64,000 nucleotides of DNA from Bacteroidota bacterium (GTDB lineage Bacteria; Bacteroidota; Bacteroidia; Bacteroidales; Prolixibacteraceae): the NCBI GenBank assembly GCA_030684645.1, contig JAUXUF010000326.1, forward strand, positions 1-64,000, written 5' to 3'. Below, in pieces: positions 18,445-27,012 of the stretch (the first letter of the stretch is position 1; each line of letters opens with the position of its first letter). The position numbers and the translations under genes were made by a program. The notes under the pieces were generated by a model. It was not told the DNA's origin. It saw only the letters and a list, made by a program, of their open reading frames with translations, and made no database searches.

Positions 18445-19734
18445 ATGGATTCAAATTCCATTCAAGTAATTTCAAATACTAACAAACGGATTATGACACC
18501 AAGGGAACGAATACTTGCAGCTATAAATCATCAGGAACCAGATCGGATTCCAATCGATCTGGGTGCCACGCCAAGTTCAGGGATTTCGGTTGTTGCCTAT
18601 CAGAACCTGATCAAATATCTCGGTAAGAATCACCTGAAAACTCATGTCTATGACGTAATTCAGGAAGTCGCCCAGCCCGAAATGGAATTGCTGGACCATT
18701 TTGGCGTGGATGTGCTGGATATTGGCAGGCATTTCAATACCGGTGAAAATTACTGGAAAGAGATGGAAATAATTTCAGGACACAAAGCGCTCTATCCCTA
18801 TTGGCTCAACACAAAGCGCCTTTCCGATGATTCCAATATTATTTACGGATCAGGCGGTGAAATCATTGGCCGGATGCCGGTTGGCGCAACCTTTTTCGAT
18901 CAGACTATTTTCCCTTATCTGGATGGATATCCCGGTGATTACAAGAATCTTGCTGCTGATATGAAGCGGGTTATCTGGGGCGGTGTTGGTTTTACTCCCT
19001 GGGATTGGTCCGACGAAAAGGACTTCTGGAAATTGTTGCGCGAAAAAACCATTGATTTAAAACAAAAAACCGACAAGGCATTGCTTCTGGGTATTGGCTG
19101 CAATTTATTCGAATGGGGCACTTTCATCCGGCGAATGGATAATTTTCTGATGGATCTGCTGGCTGAACCGGAAGAAGTACACCGGTTTCTGGATGCATTG
19201 ATGGAAAGCCACATGAACGGGCTGCAAAAAACAATCGAAGCAGTTGGCGATATGGTGGATATCATCAAATTTGGCGATGATTTGGGAATGAACAATGGTC
19301 CGTTTATGTCCGTAGAAATGTACCGGGAATTCTTTAAACCCCGGCATAAAATGCTCTGCGATTACGTGAAAGCAAATTCTTCGGCACACACCATGCTGCA
19401 TTGCTGCGGCGGTATTTATGAACTCATTCCGGAATTGATCGAAGCTGGTTTTGAAATTCTGAACCCGGTCCAGATCAATGCCGTCAACATGGAACCTGAA
19501 CGGCTCAAAAAGGAATTTGGTCGTGATATTACTTTCTGGGGTGGTGGCTGTGACACCAAAAGTATCCTGAACCGGGCGACTCCACAACAGGTGAAAGATC
19601 ATGTGAAGCAAAACCTCGAAGTATTTTCTGTGGGAGGTGGATTTGTGTTTAATACCGTTCACAACATCATGCCCGATGTACCACCTGAAAATATTGTGGC
19701 TATGTTTGAAGCGGTCAGTGAATTTAATGCCTAA
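18445..19734 (+). CDS. URO-D superfamily protein (MtaA/CmuA-like)
   Basis: The 429-residue protein has the uroporphyrinogen-decarboxylase fold signature: TPRERILAAINHQEPDRIP near the N-terminus, a FGDDLGMNNGP segment, and HCCGGIYELIPELIEAGFEI followed by NPVQ in the C-terminal part. In this superfamily non-haem members act as corrinoid- or thiol-linked methyltransferases; true HemE is shorter (about 350) and sits with haem genes. The HCCGG region carries Cys residues that may bind zinc. Its position between two GH38 genes, 5 bases after the first and 22 bases before the second, argues for a role in sugar use, perhaps demethylation of a methylated sugar. That is an inference. A start at 18493 (MTPRER) is also possible. 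Confidence 0.8.
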   Translation: MDSNSIQVISNTNKRIMTPRERILAAINHQEPDRIPIDLGATPSSGISVVAYQNLIKYLGKNHLKTHVYDVIQEVAQPEMELLDHFGVDVLDIGRHFNTGENYWKEMEIISGHKALYPYWLNTKRLSDDSNIIYGSGGEIIGRMPVGATFFDQTIFPYLDGYPGDYKNLAADMKRVIWGGVGFTPWDWSDEKDFWKLLREKTIDLKQKTDKALLLGIGCNLFEWGTFIRRMDNFLMDLLAEPEEVHRFLDALMESHMNGLQKTIEAVGDMVDIIKFGDDLGMNNGPFMSVEMYREFFKPRHKMLCDYVKANSSAHTMLHCCGGIYELIPELIEAGFEILNPVQINAVNMEPERLKKEFGRDITFWGGGCDTKSILNRATPQQVKDHVKQNLEVFSVGGGFVFNTVHNIMPDVPPENIVAMFEAVSEFNA

Positions 19735-19756
19735 ATCAACTAATAACCAACCAATT

Positions 19757-22432
19757 ATGAAAAGGATTTTTTCAAACACACGGGCAATCATCTCCATACT
19801 ACTACTTTGTATGCCAGTGCTATCCATTGCCAGTCAGAAAAACAAGCCCAAAACAGTGATTCCGGCAGATACAATTCACGTAATCGGCCATGCCCACATG
19901 GACATGAACTGGCTTTGGACCTATTCGGAAACCATGAAAATGGCCAACGACAACCTTAGGCAAACCGTAGCTTTTATGGACGAGTTTCCTGATTTTACCA
20001 TGCTCCAAAGTCAAGCTTCTGTTTATACGTTTGTGGAAAAGGTTGATCCTCCGTTGTTTGATATGGTTAAGAAATATGTAAAGACCGGGCGACTCGAACT
20101 GGCCGGAGGAATGTGGACTGAAGGCGATATGAACCTTTCGTCAGGCGAAGCAATCAGCCGCACTTTTCTGTTGGGTCAACGCTATTTTCAAAGTCGGTTC
20201 GGAAAAATGGCAAACATTGGCTGGTTGCCCGACAACTTCGGACATATCTCGCAGATGCCCCAGATTTTGAAACAGGCAGGCTGCGATTATTTCTATTTTC
20301 ACCGGTGCAAACCCTACAAGGGGTCGTTCTGGTGGATAGGAAGCGATTCTTCAAAAGTATTGTGTTATGCCAATGATGGTTATAACGGAGACATCACTCC
20401 AAAATTGAAGGATGAATTACAAAAAATAACTCCGGACAAACATCGGTTATTGCAGATCACCGGTGTTGGCGACCATGGTGGTGGCCCAACCCGTGCGAAC
20501 ATCGACATGGTGCATCAGCTGGACAAAACGCCGGGCTATCCTACCGTAAAATTCACAACTGCCGGTGATTTCTTTCACAAAATATCCAACGAAATGAGTG
20601 GCCGGCCAACTCATTTTGGTGAAATGCAATTTATTTTTGAAGGTTGTTATTCCAATGTTTCCGACATCAAAGAAGGGAACCGGAATTGCGAAAATTCCCT
20701 TTACAGCAGCGAATTCTTCAATACACTTCGCTGGTTAAACGGAGACAAATACCCTGCGGATGAACTTCGTGATCTGTGGACAACGGTGACTTTCAACCAG
20801 TTTCACGACATTCTGCCCGGCTCAGCAATTAACGAAGCCAATAAGGAAGCCGTTGCGCGTTATACCGAAGTTCTCCGCAAATCGACCGAATTGCGCGACA
20901 ATGCCTTCAGGAAAATGGCCGACGAAGTGAATTTCAAAACCGGAATGGGACAACCCATCGTAGCCTACAACCTGCAGCCAACAAGCCGTAAAGTCATTGT
21001 TGAAGCGAATGTTTATTCACACACCGAACCTGTTTCAATCAAAGCAAATAGCTGGGGAAATTATTACGGATCAAAAAACATCAATCCTGTTGATAAAGGG
21101 CAGGGAAAAGTGCCGACGGTGCTGGTTCGCGATGGGTCCGGGAAAACCTATCCTGCCCAGATCGTTTGGGCAAAAGTGACGCCTCCTGGATTTACTTCCA
21201 AAGTTCAGTTTATTGTTGATCAATTTCCCGCAGGAGGTTACAAAACTTTCTATGTTGATGTGACCAAACCGGGTGAATACAATGACCTGATTCCATTCAG
21301 CAACAACACATTTGAAACTGATTTTTTCAGGATTAAAATCGACATGAAAACCGGCGGTATCGTCAGTCTGATTGACAAACGCAGCAATTCGGAATACGTA
21401 AAAGAAGGAGCTCAGCTGAATACACTTCGAATTTTCATGGAAGATAAAAAGGGTGGAATGAAATCGTGGGTATTGAATAAAAACGTCAAAATTGAAGATG
21501 TTACTGACATCAAAAGCGTAAAAGTGGTGGAAGACGGACCAGTCAGAGCCTGCATTGAAACCGTCAAAATATGGGGGAAATCGAGATTTATTGAACGCAC
21601 TTATCTTTATCGTTCGTATCCGCGAATTGCCTACGACATGGAAGTTCATTGGCTCGAAACAGGCAACGATTCAACCGATTCGCCCATGTTACGGGCAGTT
21701 TTTCCGCTTGCCATGAAAGATCCAAGGCTCTATTGCCATGTTCCGTTCGATATAGTTGAAAGGCCTGTTGATGGAAAAATCGGAGGTCAAGCAGTTCCTG
21801 AATCACTGAACCATCGGAATGATTACGGAATTACTGCCGAAGGAAACGATGGTCAGGAAGTTCCAGCCCAAAAATGGGTTGATGTAACTGACGGCAAAAC
21901 GGGTATCGCACTGCTGAATAAAACAAAATACGGTCATTCGGTTCACAACGGCGAGTTGAGGCTCACCTTGATGAGATCTGCTGGTAATCCCGACATTTAT
22001 CCAAATCTTGGCAAATTTAACATCAGCTATGCACTCTATCCTCATGCCGGTGATTCAAATGATCAGATATGGGAAGAAGGAGATGACTTTAATGTGCCGG
22101 TTTACGCCGCAGAACCACCATCAATGGCGCTCGTAAAAAATCATGCAACACGCCCTGAAGAAGAATCATTTTTCTCAGTTTTCCCGTCAAACGTTGCAAT
22201 GACCGGAATGAAACAATCGGAAGATGCAGACGAACTCATCATCAGGCTGGTTGAAATCGAAGGAAAGGGAACAACCGCAACAATCAACCTTCCGGTTACA
22301 GCAAAATCGGTCAGGCGGCTCAACTTAATCGAATATCCTGTTGAAAATGCCGCTACACCAGAGATGCAGGGAAAATCAATCCGGGTTAAACTTAAACCTC
22401 ATGAAATAGTAACGCTTGGAATTAAAAAATAA
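19757..22432 (+). CDS. GH38 alpha-mannosidase
   Basis: The 891-residue protein has a signal peptide (about residues 1-27) and a canonical GH38 core: HAHMDMNWLW (45-54) with the zinc ligands His47 and Asp49, GWLPDNFGHI with nucleophile Asp159, and DHGGGPTR further on for another zinc His. The middle alpha-mannosidase domain and C-terminal beta domains follow. It should release alpha-linked mannose from glycans in the periplasm. A longer frame opens at 19637 inside the previous gene, but only the ATG at 19757 gives a signal peptide. It is 22 bases after the URO-D gene. Confidence 0.93.
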   Translation: MKRIFSNTRAIISILLLCMPVLSIASQKNKPKTVIPADTIHVIGHAHMDMNWLWTYSETMKMANDNLRQTVAFMDEFPDFTMLQSQASVYTFVEKVDPPLFDMVKKYVKTGRLELAGGMWTEGDMNLSSGEAISRTFLLGQRYFQSRFGKMANIGWLPDNFGHISQMPQILKQAGCDYFYFHRCKPYKGSFWWIGSDSSKVLCYANDGYNGDITPKLKDELQKITPDKHRLLQITGVGDHGGGPTRANIDMVHQLDKTPGYPTVKFTTAGDFFHKISNEMSGRPTHFGEMQFIFEGCYSNVSDIKEGNRNCENSLYSSEFFNTLRWLNGDKYPADELRDLWTTVTFNQFHDILPGSAINEANKEAVARYTEVLRKSTELRDNAFRKMADEVNFKTGMGQPIVAYNLQPTSRKVIVEANVYSHTEPVSIKANSWGNYYGSKNINPVDKGQGKVPTVLVRDGSGKTYPAQIVWAKVTPPGFTSKVQFIVDQFPAGGYKTFYVDVTKPGEYNDLIPFSNNTFETDFFRIKIDMKTGGIVSLIDKRSNSEYVKEGAQLNTLRIFMEDKKGGMKSWVLNKNVKIEDVTDIKSVKVVEDGPVRACIETVKIWGKSRFIERTYLYRSYPRIAYDMEVHWLETGNDSTDSPMLRAVFPLAMKDPRLYCHVPFDIVERPVDGKIGGQAVPESLNHRNDYGITAEGNDGQEVPAQKWVDVTDGKTGIALLNKTKYGHSVHNGELRLTLMRSAGNPDIYPNLGKFNISYALYPHAGDSNDQIWEEGDDFNVPVYAAEPPSMALVKNHATRPEEESFFSVFPSNVAMTGMKQSEDADELIIRLVEIEGKGTTATINLPVTAKSVRRLNLIEYPVENAATPEMQGKSIRVKLKPHEIVTLGIKK

Positions 22433-22434
22433 AA

Positions 22435-22467
22435 GCCCCCTTCCCGTTCCCCCAAATGGGGGAAAGC
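22435..22467. repeat. GC-rich palindromic element, intergenic copy
   Basis: Two bases after the GH38 stop lies a GC-rich inverted repeat built from GTTCCCCC and GGGGGAA around a short AAAT centre, preceded by a GCCCCC run. Its layout matches the copies found inside the genes at 33252 and 34688: a GCC-rich left end, then a C-run/G-run palindrome. It may also act as a terminator-like hairpin for the mannosidase transcript, although no T-run follows. Confidence 0.6.
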
Positions 22468-22495
22468 TTTGGGTAAAGATGTGAATATGTATTTA

Positions 22496-22565
22496 GCCCT
22501 GAGGGGCAGAATATAAATAGCCCGGGGCTTCGACGTGAGCTCAGTCGAACGGCATCGCCCCGGGT
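22496..22565. repeat. REP-like double hairpin with a nested palindrome
   Basis: A small stem GCCCT/GGGGC (22496-22507) is followed by a larger one, CCCGGGGC (22521-22528) with GCCCCGGG (22557-22564). The loop of the larger stem itself contains a second palindrome, TTCGAC/GTCGAA (22529-22534 and 22544-22549) around TGAGCTCA. The outer pattern is a recurrent intergenic motif of Bacteroidota genomes; the inner one looks like an insertion into its loop. There is no gene in 22433-22673. Confidence 0.6.
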
Positions 22566-22673
22566 ATAAGAAGCGAACAAATTAACTCGTCCGCGAAATT
22601 AGGCAGAACAAGGGTTTAAAGATTTCTCGGACGAAACAAAATTGAATTTCTAAAAAACAAATTAATATTGATT

Positions 22674-23741
22674 ATGATGACGAAAACGAATCTTAATAAA
22701 CGGCAGATGCTGAAATATGTTGGAAACTTCAGTCAGCTTTTTGGTATTAAAGAATACACCCTCTCCGGAGGAAAAGCGAAAGGTGTAAAATCGTTCGATA
22801 TAAAAACCGGTTCCGGGCTCGAATTTACAGTCCTCGCTGACCGGTGCCTGGATATTGCCGGACTATCGTTCAAAGGAATCAACTGCAGCTACATCACTAA
22901 AAACGGCATTGTTGCTCCTGAATATTACGATGAAAACGGAATCGGTTTTTTGCGCAGTTACTTCGCAGGTTTCCTTACTACCTGCGGTTTGCGAAATGTG
23001 GGTTCTCCTTGTGAGGTGGATGGTGAATCATTTCCACTCCATGGAAGAATCTCGAATACTCCGGGCGAGGAAGTGTCTGCAACCACCGAATGGATTGATG
23101 ATGTTCCGGTTTTAACCCTCAGCGGTAAAATGAAGGAAGCCCGGCTTTTTGGCGAAAATATGGTTCTTGAACGGAAGATTATCTGCAAATACGGAGAAAA
23201 CAAAATTATCCTGCAAAATAAGGTGGAGAATCAGGGATTCAAACGGGAAGCGCTCATGCTGTTGTTTCACTTCAATATGGGCTATCCTTTGCTCGATGAA
23301 AATGCCATCCTGGTGACTCCTACCGGGCAACTGACACCCCGTGATCAGGAAGCAATTATAGGTGAAAAAGAATACAACCACTGCCAGTCGCCAACTCCGG
23401 ATTATGCCGAACAGGTTTTTTACCACAACCTGAAGTCGGATCAGAATGGAGATACCTGCGTAGCTTTGATTAATAAAAAGCTTGAACTGGGTGCAGCTAT
23501 CCACTTTAATAAGAATCAGCTTTTCAATTTTACGCAATGGAAACAAATGGGCGAAGGCGATTATGTGATGGGAATGGAACCCTGCAATTGCTATGTAGGT
23601 GGCCGGAAAGATGCAACTGAAAACGGAACGCTTGAATACCTTGAACCTGGAGAAATCCGGAATTTTGATCTGACCATTGAACTGGTGAGCGGGGCAACGG
23701 AAATTGACAACTTTATAAAGAAAATAAACAACCTTCGATAA
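22674..23741 (+). CDS. DUF4432 aldose-1-epimerase-like protein
   Basis: About 355 residues, resembling the DUF4432 branch of the galactose-mutarotase superfamily. Recognisable stretches are TVLADRCLDIAGLSFKG (the DRxxDI motif), FPLHGRISNTP with the conserved His-Gly-Arg, and GMEPCNCYVGGR near the C-terminus. Members of this superfamily interconvert sugar anomers or bind sugars; no signal peptide is visible, so it should act in the cytoplasm. The gene is followed 12 bases later by the isomerase gene. The frame begins earlier at a TTG (22668), but ATG at 22674 or 22677 is the likelier start. Confidence 0.85.
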   Translation: MMTKTNLNKRQMLKYVGNFSQLFGIKEYTLSGGKAKGVKSFDIKTGSGLEFTVLADRCLDIAGLSFKGINCSYITKNGIVAPEYYDENGIGFLRSYFAGFLTTCGLRNVGSPCEVDGESFPLHGRISNTPGEEVSATTEWIDDVPVLTLSGKMKEARLFGENMVLERKIICKYGENKIILQNKVENQGFKREALMLLFHFNMGYPLLDENAILVTPTGQLTPRDQEAIIGEKEYNHCQSPTPDYAEQVFYHNLKSDQNGDTCVALINKKLELGAAIHFNKNQLFNFTQWKQMGEGDYVMGMEPCNCYVGGRKDATENGTLEYLEPGEIRNFDLTIELVSGATEIDNFIKKINNLR

Positions 23742-23753
23742 AAAATTTTACGT

Positions 23754-24428
23754 ATGAAACGTAGCGAAATCAATCAGATTTTGAAAAATGCCAAAGCATT
23801 TATGGCTGAAAAACAATTCATATTACCTCCATGGTCTAACTGGAGTTTGGCTGACTGGAAAGAAAATAAAGTAGGGGCAGAGGAAATTATCGAAAACATG
23901 CTGGGCTGGGACATTACCGATTTTGGTTCGGGTGATTTCTATAACCGGGGATTGTTTTTATTCACCATCCGGAACGGAAAATTCAATGTGGATAAGAAAC
24001 CATACGCCGAGAAGATCATGATTGTGGAAGAAAATCAGGAAACGCCCATGCATTTTCACTGGTCTAAAATGGAAGACATTATTAACCGGGGTGGCGGAAA
24101 TCTGGTCATTGAATTGTACAATTCAACTCCGGAGAGGATGTTCGATACTACTCCGGTTCACTTTAAAACCGATGGTGTAAAACGTTCAGTTGCTGTCGGC
24201 GGCAAAGTGGTGCTGTCTCCCGGTGAAAGCATCTGCCTCGAACAGGGTATGTATCACCGGTTTTACGGAGAGCCCGGAAAAGGTAAAGTGTTGGTTGGCG
24301 AAGTAAGTATGGTAAACGATGATAATTCAGACAATTGTTTCTACGAAGAGATCGGGCGATTTCCGGTGATTGAAGAAGATGAGCCACCCCTCCATTTACT
24401 GGTGTCTGATTACAAAAAATTCATTTAA
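23754..24428 (+). CDS. D-lyxose/D-mannose ketol-isomerase (cupin type)
   Basis: The 224-residue protein matches the D-lyxose isomerase family, a metal-dependent cupin. The ligands are visible as TPMHFHWSKMEDI (His100, His102, Glu107) and GMYHRFYGE for the fourth ligand. Characterised members convert D-lyxose to D-xylulose and D-mannose to D-fructose. In this operon, after two mannosidases and before a sugar kinase, mannose to fructose is the more sensible reaction. The next gene begins 3 bases after its stop. Confidence 0.88.
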   Translation: MKRSEINQILKNAKAFMAEKQFILPPWSNWSLADWKENKVGAEEIIENMLGWDITDFGSGDFYNRGLFLFTIRNGKFNVDKKPYAEKIMIVEENQETPMHFHWSKMEDIINRGGGNLVIELYNSTPERMFDTTPVHFKTDGVKRSVAVGGKVVLSPGESICLEQGMYHRFYGEPGKGKVLVGEVSMVNDDNSDNCFYEEIGRFPVIEEDEPPLHLLVSDYKKFI

Positions 24429-24431
24429 AAG

Positions 24432-25634
24432 ATGGCAGCCAAAAAACCATTTAAAATATCAGGTACAGGATGTGCATTGGTTGATTACCTCTACAAACCG
24501 GTAGATTTTCAGGATAAGGATTTTCTCAGATATCAATCCAAAGCGCCGGGCGACGGAGGGTTGGCTCCCGGAAAATTAGTTTTCAAAGAAGAATTTGAAA
24601 AATTCTCCGGAGAAAACTATATGGAGGTTCGGAACCGCATAACCAAAGGAAAGCAACCAGTTGCACTGAATATCGGAGGTCCATCGATCGTATCGCTGAT
24701 TCATGCTGCACAGATATTGCAGGGGTTACCTGCCGAAGTAAATTTTCACGGCTGCATAGGATCCGACACCGGCAGTAATTTCCTTAAAACCAAGCTGGCA
24801 CAAACTCCGCTAAAAATCGGAAAGTACAAAACCAGCAGTCAATACACTCCTTTTACAGATGTATTTTCCGATCCTGACTTTGACGCTGGTCACGGAGAAC
24901 GCGCATTCATAAACAATATTGGCGCGGCCTGGGACTTTTTCCCGGAAGATCTGGATGACTCATTTTTCGAAAGTGACCTGGTTGCTTTTGGTGGAACCGC
25001 TTTGGTTCCGAATATTCATTCTTCTTTGGGTGAATTGCTTTACCAGGCAAAAGAAAATGAAGCCATTACGGTGGTCAATACGGTTTATGACTTTCTGAAT
25101 GAAAAGAAGAATCCGTCAAAATCATGGCCTTTAGGTAGCTCAATGGAAACATACAGCTATATTGATCTGCTGATCACCGATATGGAGGAATCACTCCGAT
25201 TAAGTGGCACTTCTTCAGTTGATGCAGCAATAAATTTCTTCCAGTCAACCGGAGTCGGTGCAGTAATCATTACACATGGTTCGAATGTTCTGCATTTCTT
25301 CGCGAATAACTCATTGTTTGGAAAAATATCATCGTCAACGCTTCCTGTTTCGGAAAAGGTTGTCAGCGAACTTAGGCAGAATCCGGAACAGGCGGGCGAT
25401 ACCACCGGCTGTGGCGATAATTTTGCCGGCGGGATGATTGCTTCCATTGCGATGCAGCTCAAGGAAAAACCGAAAGATCAGGTCAGTTTAAAAAACGCAA
25501 TTGCCCTTGGAGTTGTATCCGGCGGTTTTACCTGTTTTTATCATGGTGGCACTTTTTACGAGGAATTTCCAGGACAGAAAATGATCCGGATTGAACATTA
25601 TTTGAAAGAATATTTGACTCAGATTGGAATTTAA
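24432..25634 (+). CDS. PfkB-family sugar kinase
   Basis: The 400-residue protein shows PfkB features: NIGGPSIVSLIHAA near the N-terminus and the catalytic signature GDTTGCGDNFAGG (residues 322-334, base Asp329). The usual Ala of the GAGD anion hole is Cys. It is longer than typical fructokinases (about 300-330), with extra sequence before and inside the substrate domain. Given the isomerase upstream and the mannitol-1-phosphate dehydrogenase-like gene downstream, fructose is the likely substrate, giving fructose 6-phosphate. Adenosine- or ribokinase-type activity cannot be excluded. Tight spacing (3 and 8 bases) indicates cotranscription. Confidence 0.87.
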   Translation: MAAKKPFKISGTGCALVDYLYKPVDFQDKDFLRYQSKAPGDGGLAPGKLVFKEEFEKFSGENYMEVRNRITKGKQPVALNIGGPSIVSLIHAAQILQGLPAEVNFHGCIGSDTGSNFLKTKLAQTPLKIGKYKTSSQYTPFTDVFSDPDFDAGHGERAFINNIGAAWDFFPEDLDDSFFESDLVAFGGTALVPNIHSSLGELLYQAKENEAITVVNTVYDFLNEKKNPSKSWPLGSSMETYSYIDLLITDMEESLRLSGTSSVDAAINFFQSTGVGAVIITHGSNVLHFFANNSLFGKISSSTLPVSEKVVSELRQNPEQAGDTTGCGDNFAGGMIASIAMQLKEKPKDQVSLKNAIALGVVSGGFTCFYHGGTFYEEFPGQKMIRIEHYLKEYLTQIGI

Positions 25635-25642
25635 AATTCAGT

Positions 25643-26845
25643 ATGATAAGGATTCAGAAAAAGCTGGTTCTTTTTGGTGCGGGAAAAATCGGTCGCTCGT
25701 TTATTGGCCAGGTATTCAGTCGTTCGGGTTATGAGGTGGTCTTTGTGGATATTAACCAACAGGTCATCGATAAACTGAATGAGTGCCGGCAATACAAGGT
25801 TATCGTCAAAAGCCGGGAAAAGAATGAAACTATCCTGATCACAAATGTCAGGGGAATTCATCTATCACAAGTTGAAAAGGTGACCGAAGAATTAGCCTGT
25901 GCTTCAATTGCTGCATTATCGGTCGGTCAGCAAGGTTTACCGGCAGCGCTTCCGCTGATTGCAAAAGCATTGGTTCTCAGGAAACAAAAGTACGACGAAT
26001 GGCCCCTGGATATCATCATCGCAGAAAACATGCGCAATGCCGACCAATATATCCGGACAGAATTGATCAAACTCTTACCTGAAGATTATCCGCATGATAA
26101 ATTAGTTGGTTTGGTAGAAACCAGTATTGGGAAAATGGTTCCGATTATGACACAAAAGGATATGGAAGAGGATGCTTTGCAGGTATTTGCCGAACAATAC
26201 AACTCGCTGATTGTGGCAAAAAACAGTTTCAAAAATCCGATTTCCGATGTCAGTTATCTGTCGCCCAAAGAGAATATCAAAGCATGGGTCGACCGGAAAC
26301 TTTTTATCCATAACTTAGGTCACGCTACTGCTGCCTATTTGGGTTTCCGGAAGAATCCAAATTGGGTTTTTATGTATGAAGTTTTGAACGATCCTGAAAT
26401 TCATGAGGCTACCCGTCAAACGATGCTGCAATCGGCAGATATTCTGACAAGTCTATATCCGGAAGAATTTACCAGATCACAGCTTGAAGTTCACATCAAT
26501 GATTTATTGGAAAGATTTCAAAACAAGGCACTTGGTGATACTCTTTTTAGAATTGGGTGTGACCTGCAGCGTAAACTAAGCGCTGAGGATCGTTTAGCCA
26601 TTGCTATTCATGTTGCCCGGGATATGAAACTTCCATATCATTTGATTTTAAAAGCATTGGTTAGTGGATGTCATTTCATGGCAACCGATGAACACGGGAA
26701 TAGGTTAACTTCCGATCACGAGTTCGATCTGATTTATGCAAAAGGAATAAAAAAAGTTCTTACTTCTATCTCTGGCTTCGATGAAGTCATTGATCATGAA
26801 GTTATTGCGGAAGCCATCGCCCTCGACAATTCTTTAAAACTTTAA
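25643..26845 (+). CDS. Mannitol-1-phosphate 5-dehydrogenase-like protein
   Basis: The 400-residue protein belongs to the long-chain mannitol dehydrogenase family. It has a Rossmann NAD site (LFGAGKIGRSFIG, residues 9-21), the acidic VDINQQVID after beta 2, and the C-domain segment KLFIHNLGHATAAYLGF carrying the conserved NxGH substrate site. Length is close to MtlD (about 380). It could interconvert fructose 6-phosphate and mannitol 1-phosphate, giving the operon a redox outlet or a route for mannitol. Tagaturonate or mannonate reductases are related but usually longer (about 480). Last gene of the operon, 8 bases after the kinase. Confidence 0.83.
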   Translation: MIRIQKKLVLFGAGKIGRSFIGQVFSRSGYEVVFVDINQQVIDKLNECRQYKVIVKSREKNETILITNVRGIHLSQVEKVTEELACASIAALSVGQQGLPAALPLIAKALVLRKQKYDEWPLDIIIAENMRNADQYIRTELIKLLPEDYPHDKLVGLVETSIGKMVPIMTQKDMEEDALQVFAEQYNSLIVAKNSFKNPISDVSYLSPKENIKAWVDRKLFIHNLGHATAAYLGFRKNPNWVFMYEVLNDPEIHEATRQTMLQSADILTSLYPEEFTRSQLEVHINDLLERFQNKALGDTLFRIGCDLQRKLSAEDRLAIAIHVARDMKLPYHLILKALVSGCHFMATDEHGNRLTSDHEFDLIYAKGIKKVLTSISGFDEVIDHEVIAEAIALDNSLKL

Positions 26846-26849
26846 TCAC

Positions 26850-26996
26850 ATGCACTTTGAACCCAATTATCAAAATATTCTCAATTTGGGTATTGATGCC
26901 AAACATTCTAACAAAGACCAGATAGCGCCTTTTTCAGTATGGATTGAAAAATACACCAATAGAATTGGGCTTTTTGGCGGTTTTGATTTCATTTAA
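26850..26996 (+). pseudogene. Remnant of a second URO-D-superfamily gene
   Basis: A 48-codon frame begins MHFEPNYQNIL, the N-terminus of a Bacteroidota URO-D-like group. It then jumps directly to GIDAKHSNKDQIAPFSVW and KYTNRIGLFGGFD, segments that lie near the C-terminus of the same group, and ends at a stop. About 200 or more residues of the core are missing in frame, and the C-terminus is cut. It starts 4 bases after the dehydrogenase stop, so it was probably once the last gene of the mannose operon. It is a different subgroup from the intact URO-D gene at 18445. The family reading is from memory of its conserved segments. Confidence 0.7.
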
Positions 26997-27012
26997 ACAA
27001 CCAATATTTCTG

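Noticed and set aside
19637-19756. Longer start for the second GH38 gene, overlapping the URO-D gene by about 100 bases.
   Set aside because: The extra residues resemble nothing; the ATG at 19757 gives a normal signal peptide.
19105-19827. 240-codon minus-strand frame opposite the URO-D gene.
   Set aside because: Antisense shadow of a real gene; low-complexity His/Phe-rich translation without known domain.
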